64,000 nucleotides of DNA from Luteimonas mephitis DSM 12574 (lineage in GTDB: Bacteria; Pseudomonadota; Gammaproteobacteria; Xanthomonadales; Xanthomonadaceae). The stretch is from NCBI RefSeq assembly GCF_000422305.1, contig NZ_AULN01000014.1, positions 62,001-126,000 on the forward strand. The letters run 5' to 3'. Position 1 is the first letter of the stretch. Each line of letters begins with the position of its first letter. Positions 62,988-64,000 of this stretch are shown in pieces. Both the position numbers and the translations under genes were made by a program. The notes below the pieces were generated by a model that was not told where the DNA came from, did no database searches, and worked only from the letters and a program-made list of their open reading frames with translations.

Positions 62988-63417
62988 TTGCGGGCGGGCG
63001 CGGGTGCCGACCGCGACGCGCGAAGAGCGCCCTCGCCCCAACCCCTCTCCCGCACGCGGGAGAGGGGCTCCAGATTCCACCGGCCGCGCGACGCGCCAAT
63101 GACTTGCCGGGTGCCGTAGGCCGGGGCCACGCCCCGACGCTCCGTCGAATCCGGTGACCACGCGCATTGTGCAGTAGGTCGGGGCTACGCCCCCGACGCC
63201 CAGCAGAATCCAGTGACCAGGCGCATTCTGCAGGAGGTCGGGGCTACGCCCCCGACGCCCCGCCGAATCCGGTGACCACGCGCATTTTTCCGGCGCATCG
63301 GCCCCAGGCCTTGTTCGGCACCGCTTCGGAGATCGAGAGCTCGCAGCCCAAGTCGCGGCTGCAGGTACGGGCCGCCTCCCGGGACATGCACGGGCGACGC
63401 GCCTGTTCCACGATCCC
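62988..63417. repeat. 430-bp repeat-filled gap
   Basis: No gene is supported. It holds a CCCCTCTCCCGCACGCGGGA hairpin element (63043-63068) and three tandem GTCGGGG-type units (63116-63290). The segment 63290-63417 shows nothing recognisable. Confidence 0.6.
63116..63290. repeat. three tandem 59-bp units, GTAGGTCGGGG family
   Basis: The units begin at 63116, 63174 and 63233. Each opens with the GTCGGGGCTACGCCCCCGAC palindrome (GCCGGGGCCACGCCCC in the first) and continues with GAATCCGGTGACCACGCGCA or close variants. Single relatives lie at 2308 and 25512. Confidence 0.8.
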
Positions 63418-64000
63418 TCAGTCGATGTATGCCTGCGTCAGCTTGTTGAGGTGCACGCGCTCGGCGTCGCGCAGGAAGGGCGCCAGCAGCATCATCACCT
63501 GGACGATGCCCTCCCGGATCGCGGCGTTCTCGTCCTTGTCGCCGCGCACGGCAGCGTAGTTCAGCCAGAAGGTGGCCAGGACCAGGATGTTGGTGGCCGC
63601 GGCATCGAGCTCGGCCGCCGAGGCGCGCATCACCCCGGCCTGCGAAAGCCCGCGCATCACCTGGTGGGCGTTGTCGTCGGCGCGCCGGAGGATCCGCGCG
63701 AAACGCACGCGCAGGCGCCGGTTGCGGCTGAGGATCTCGACCAGGTCGCGGTACAGGAACCGGTAGTCCCAGATGCACTCGAAGACCAGGTGCAACTGCA
63801 GCCAGACGTCCTCCAGCCCGGGCAGCCGGCCGTCCGGCGCGGCCAGTGCGTCGTCCATCCGCGCGTCGAAGCGCGCGAACAGCTGCTCGATGATGTCGTC
63901 CTTGTTGCGGAAGTGGTAGTACAGGTTGCCCGGGCTGATCTCCAGCTCGTCGGCGATGTGGTTGGTGGTGACGTTGGGCTCGCCCTGCGTGTTGAACATC
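63418..64000 (-). CDS. TetR-family regulator, 5' end outside window
   Basis: A helical regulator of which 193 residues are visible. The first visible part, MFNTQGEPNVTTNHIADELE followed by ISPGNLYYHFRNKDDII, is the middle of a TetR helix-turn-helix. The first 10-20 residues must therefore lie beyond position 64000, and the ATG at 63999 is probably internal. The rest is an all-helical ligand domain (LQLHLVFECIWDYRFLYRDL). The target genes are unknown; no divergent neighbour is visible. Confidence 0.85.
   Translation of the reverse strand, partial: MFNTQGEPNVTTNHIADELEISPGNLYYHFRNKDDIIEQLFARFDARMDDALAAPDGRLPGLEDVWLQLHLVFECIWDYRFLYRDLVEILSRNRRLRVRFARILRRADDNAHQVMRGLSQAGVMRASAAELDAAATNILVLATFWLNYAAVRGDKDENAAIREGIVQVMMLLAPFLRDAERVHLNKLTQAYID

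Overview
The window is about 64 kb of very GC-rich, densely coded bacterial chromosome. Gene content and order suggest a gammaproteobacterium of the Xanthomonadaceae/Lysobacteraceae type (Luteimonas, Lysobacter or Xanthomonas relatives). The pointers are the lolC-lolD-comEC-exbB-exbD-msbA-lpxK-kdsB run, class I fumarase, a dadA-alr pair divergent from lrp, and many REP-like palindromes with GTAGGAGCG or GTAGGTCGGGG heads. This assignment is inference; no rRNA lies in the window. I see no prophage, insertion sequence, CRISPR array or integron. It is almost entirely core genome broken up by short repeats.

Layout. 1-6.7 kb: the end of a TPR protein, glutathione peroxidase, a TlpA-like thioredoxin, ferredoxin-NADP reductase, a TonB receptor very like E. 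coli PqqU/YncD, a DUF488 protein and a universal stress protein. 6.8-12.9 kb (minus strand): a UbiB-like kinase, an exporter-type ABC transporter, and an ECF sigma / putative anti-sigma / DUF4097 operon. A frameshifted scrap of an ABC transporter 3' end lies just beyond the UbiB gene. 13-28.6 kb: fumarase, a CoA-binding protein, phospholipase A coupled to a BON-MscS channel, small membrane and glycine-zipper proteins, a membrane-anchored c-type cytochrome, TcdA, TatD, glutaryl-CoA dehydrogenase, GNAT, GST, a fused 2-oxoacid dehydrogenase E1 and an FMN reductase. 28.7-32.2 kb: a YdeP-type molybdopterin oxidoreductase with FdhD and a small helical protein.

32.3-39 kb is a succinate dehydrogenase neighbourhood: an SDHAF4-like (DUF1674) assembly factor, sdhC-sdhD-sdhA-sdhB, a MAPEG protein, SdhE and a YgfX-like protein, with YgfZ divergent upstream. 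39-48.6 kb is an envelope-biogenesis run: LolC and LolD for lipoprotein export, ComEC for DNA uptake, ExbB and ExbD for TonB energisation, MsbA and LpxK for lipid A, KdsB for Kdo activation, and a tyrosine phosphatase. 48.7-53.3 kb holds a thioredoxin-like/NHL protein, uvrC, pgsA and tRNA genes for Gly, Cys and Leu. 53.7-64 kb holds a glutamate-synthase-like FMN protein, alr-dadA with divergent lrp, tRNA-Val, a UhpB/UhpA-like two-component pair, a TPR protein, a phasin-like basic protein and a TetR-type regulator cut by the window edge.

The clearest unusual signals are structural. Five genes (fpr, tcdA, tatD, lpxK and the small protein after ydeP) take their TAG stop codon from the GTAG head of a repeat. 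A 31-bp-arm inverted repeat sits between sdhA and sdhB. uvrC carries an in-frame palindromic insertion. The tRNA-Gly promoter and 5' end lie inside pgsA. The two-component genes have overlapping divergent 5' ends. I did not find a convincing new multi-gene system.
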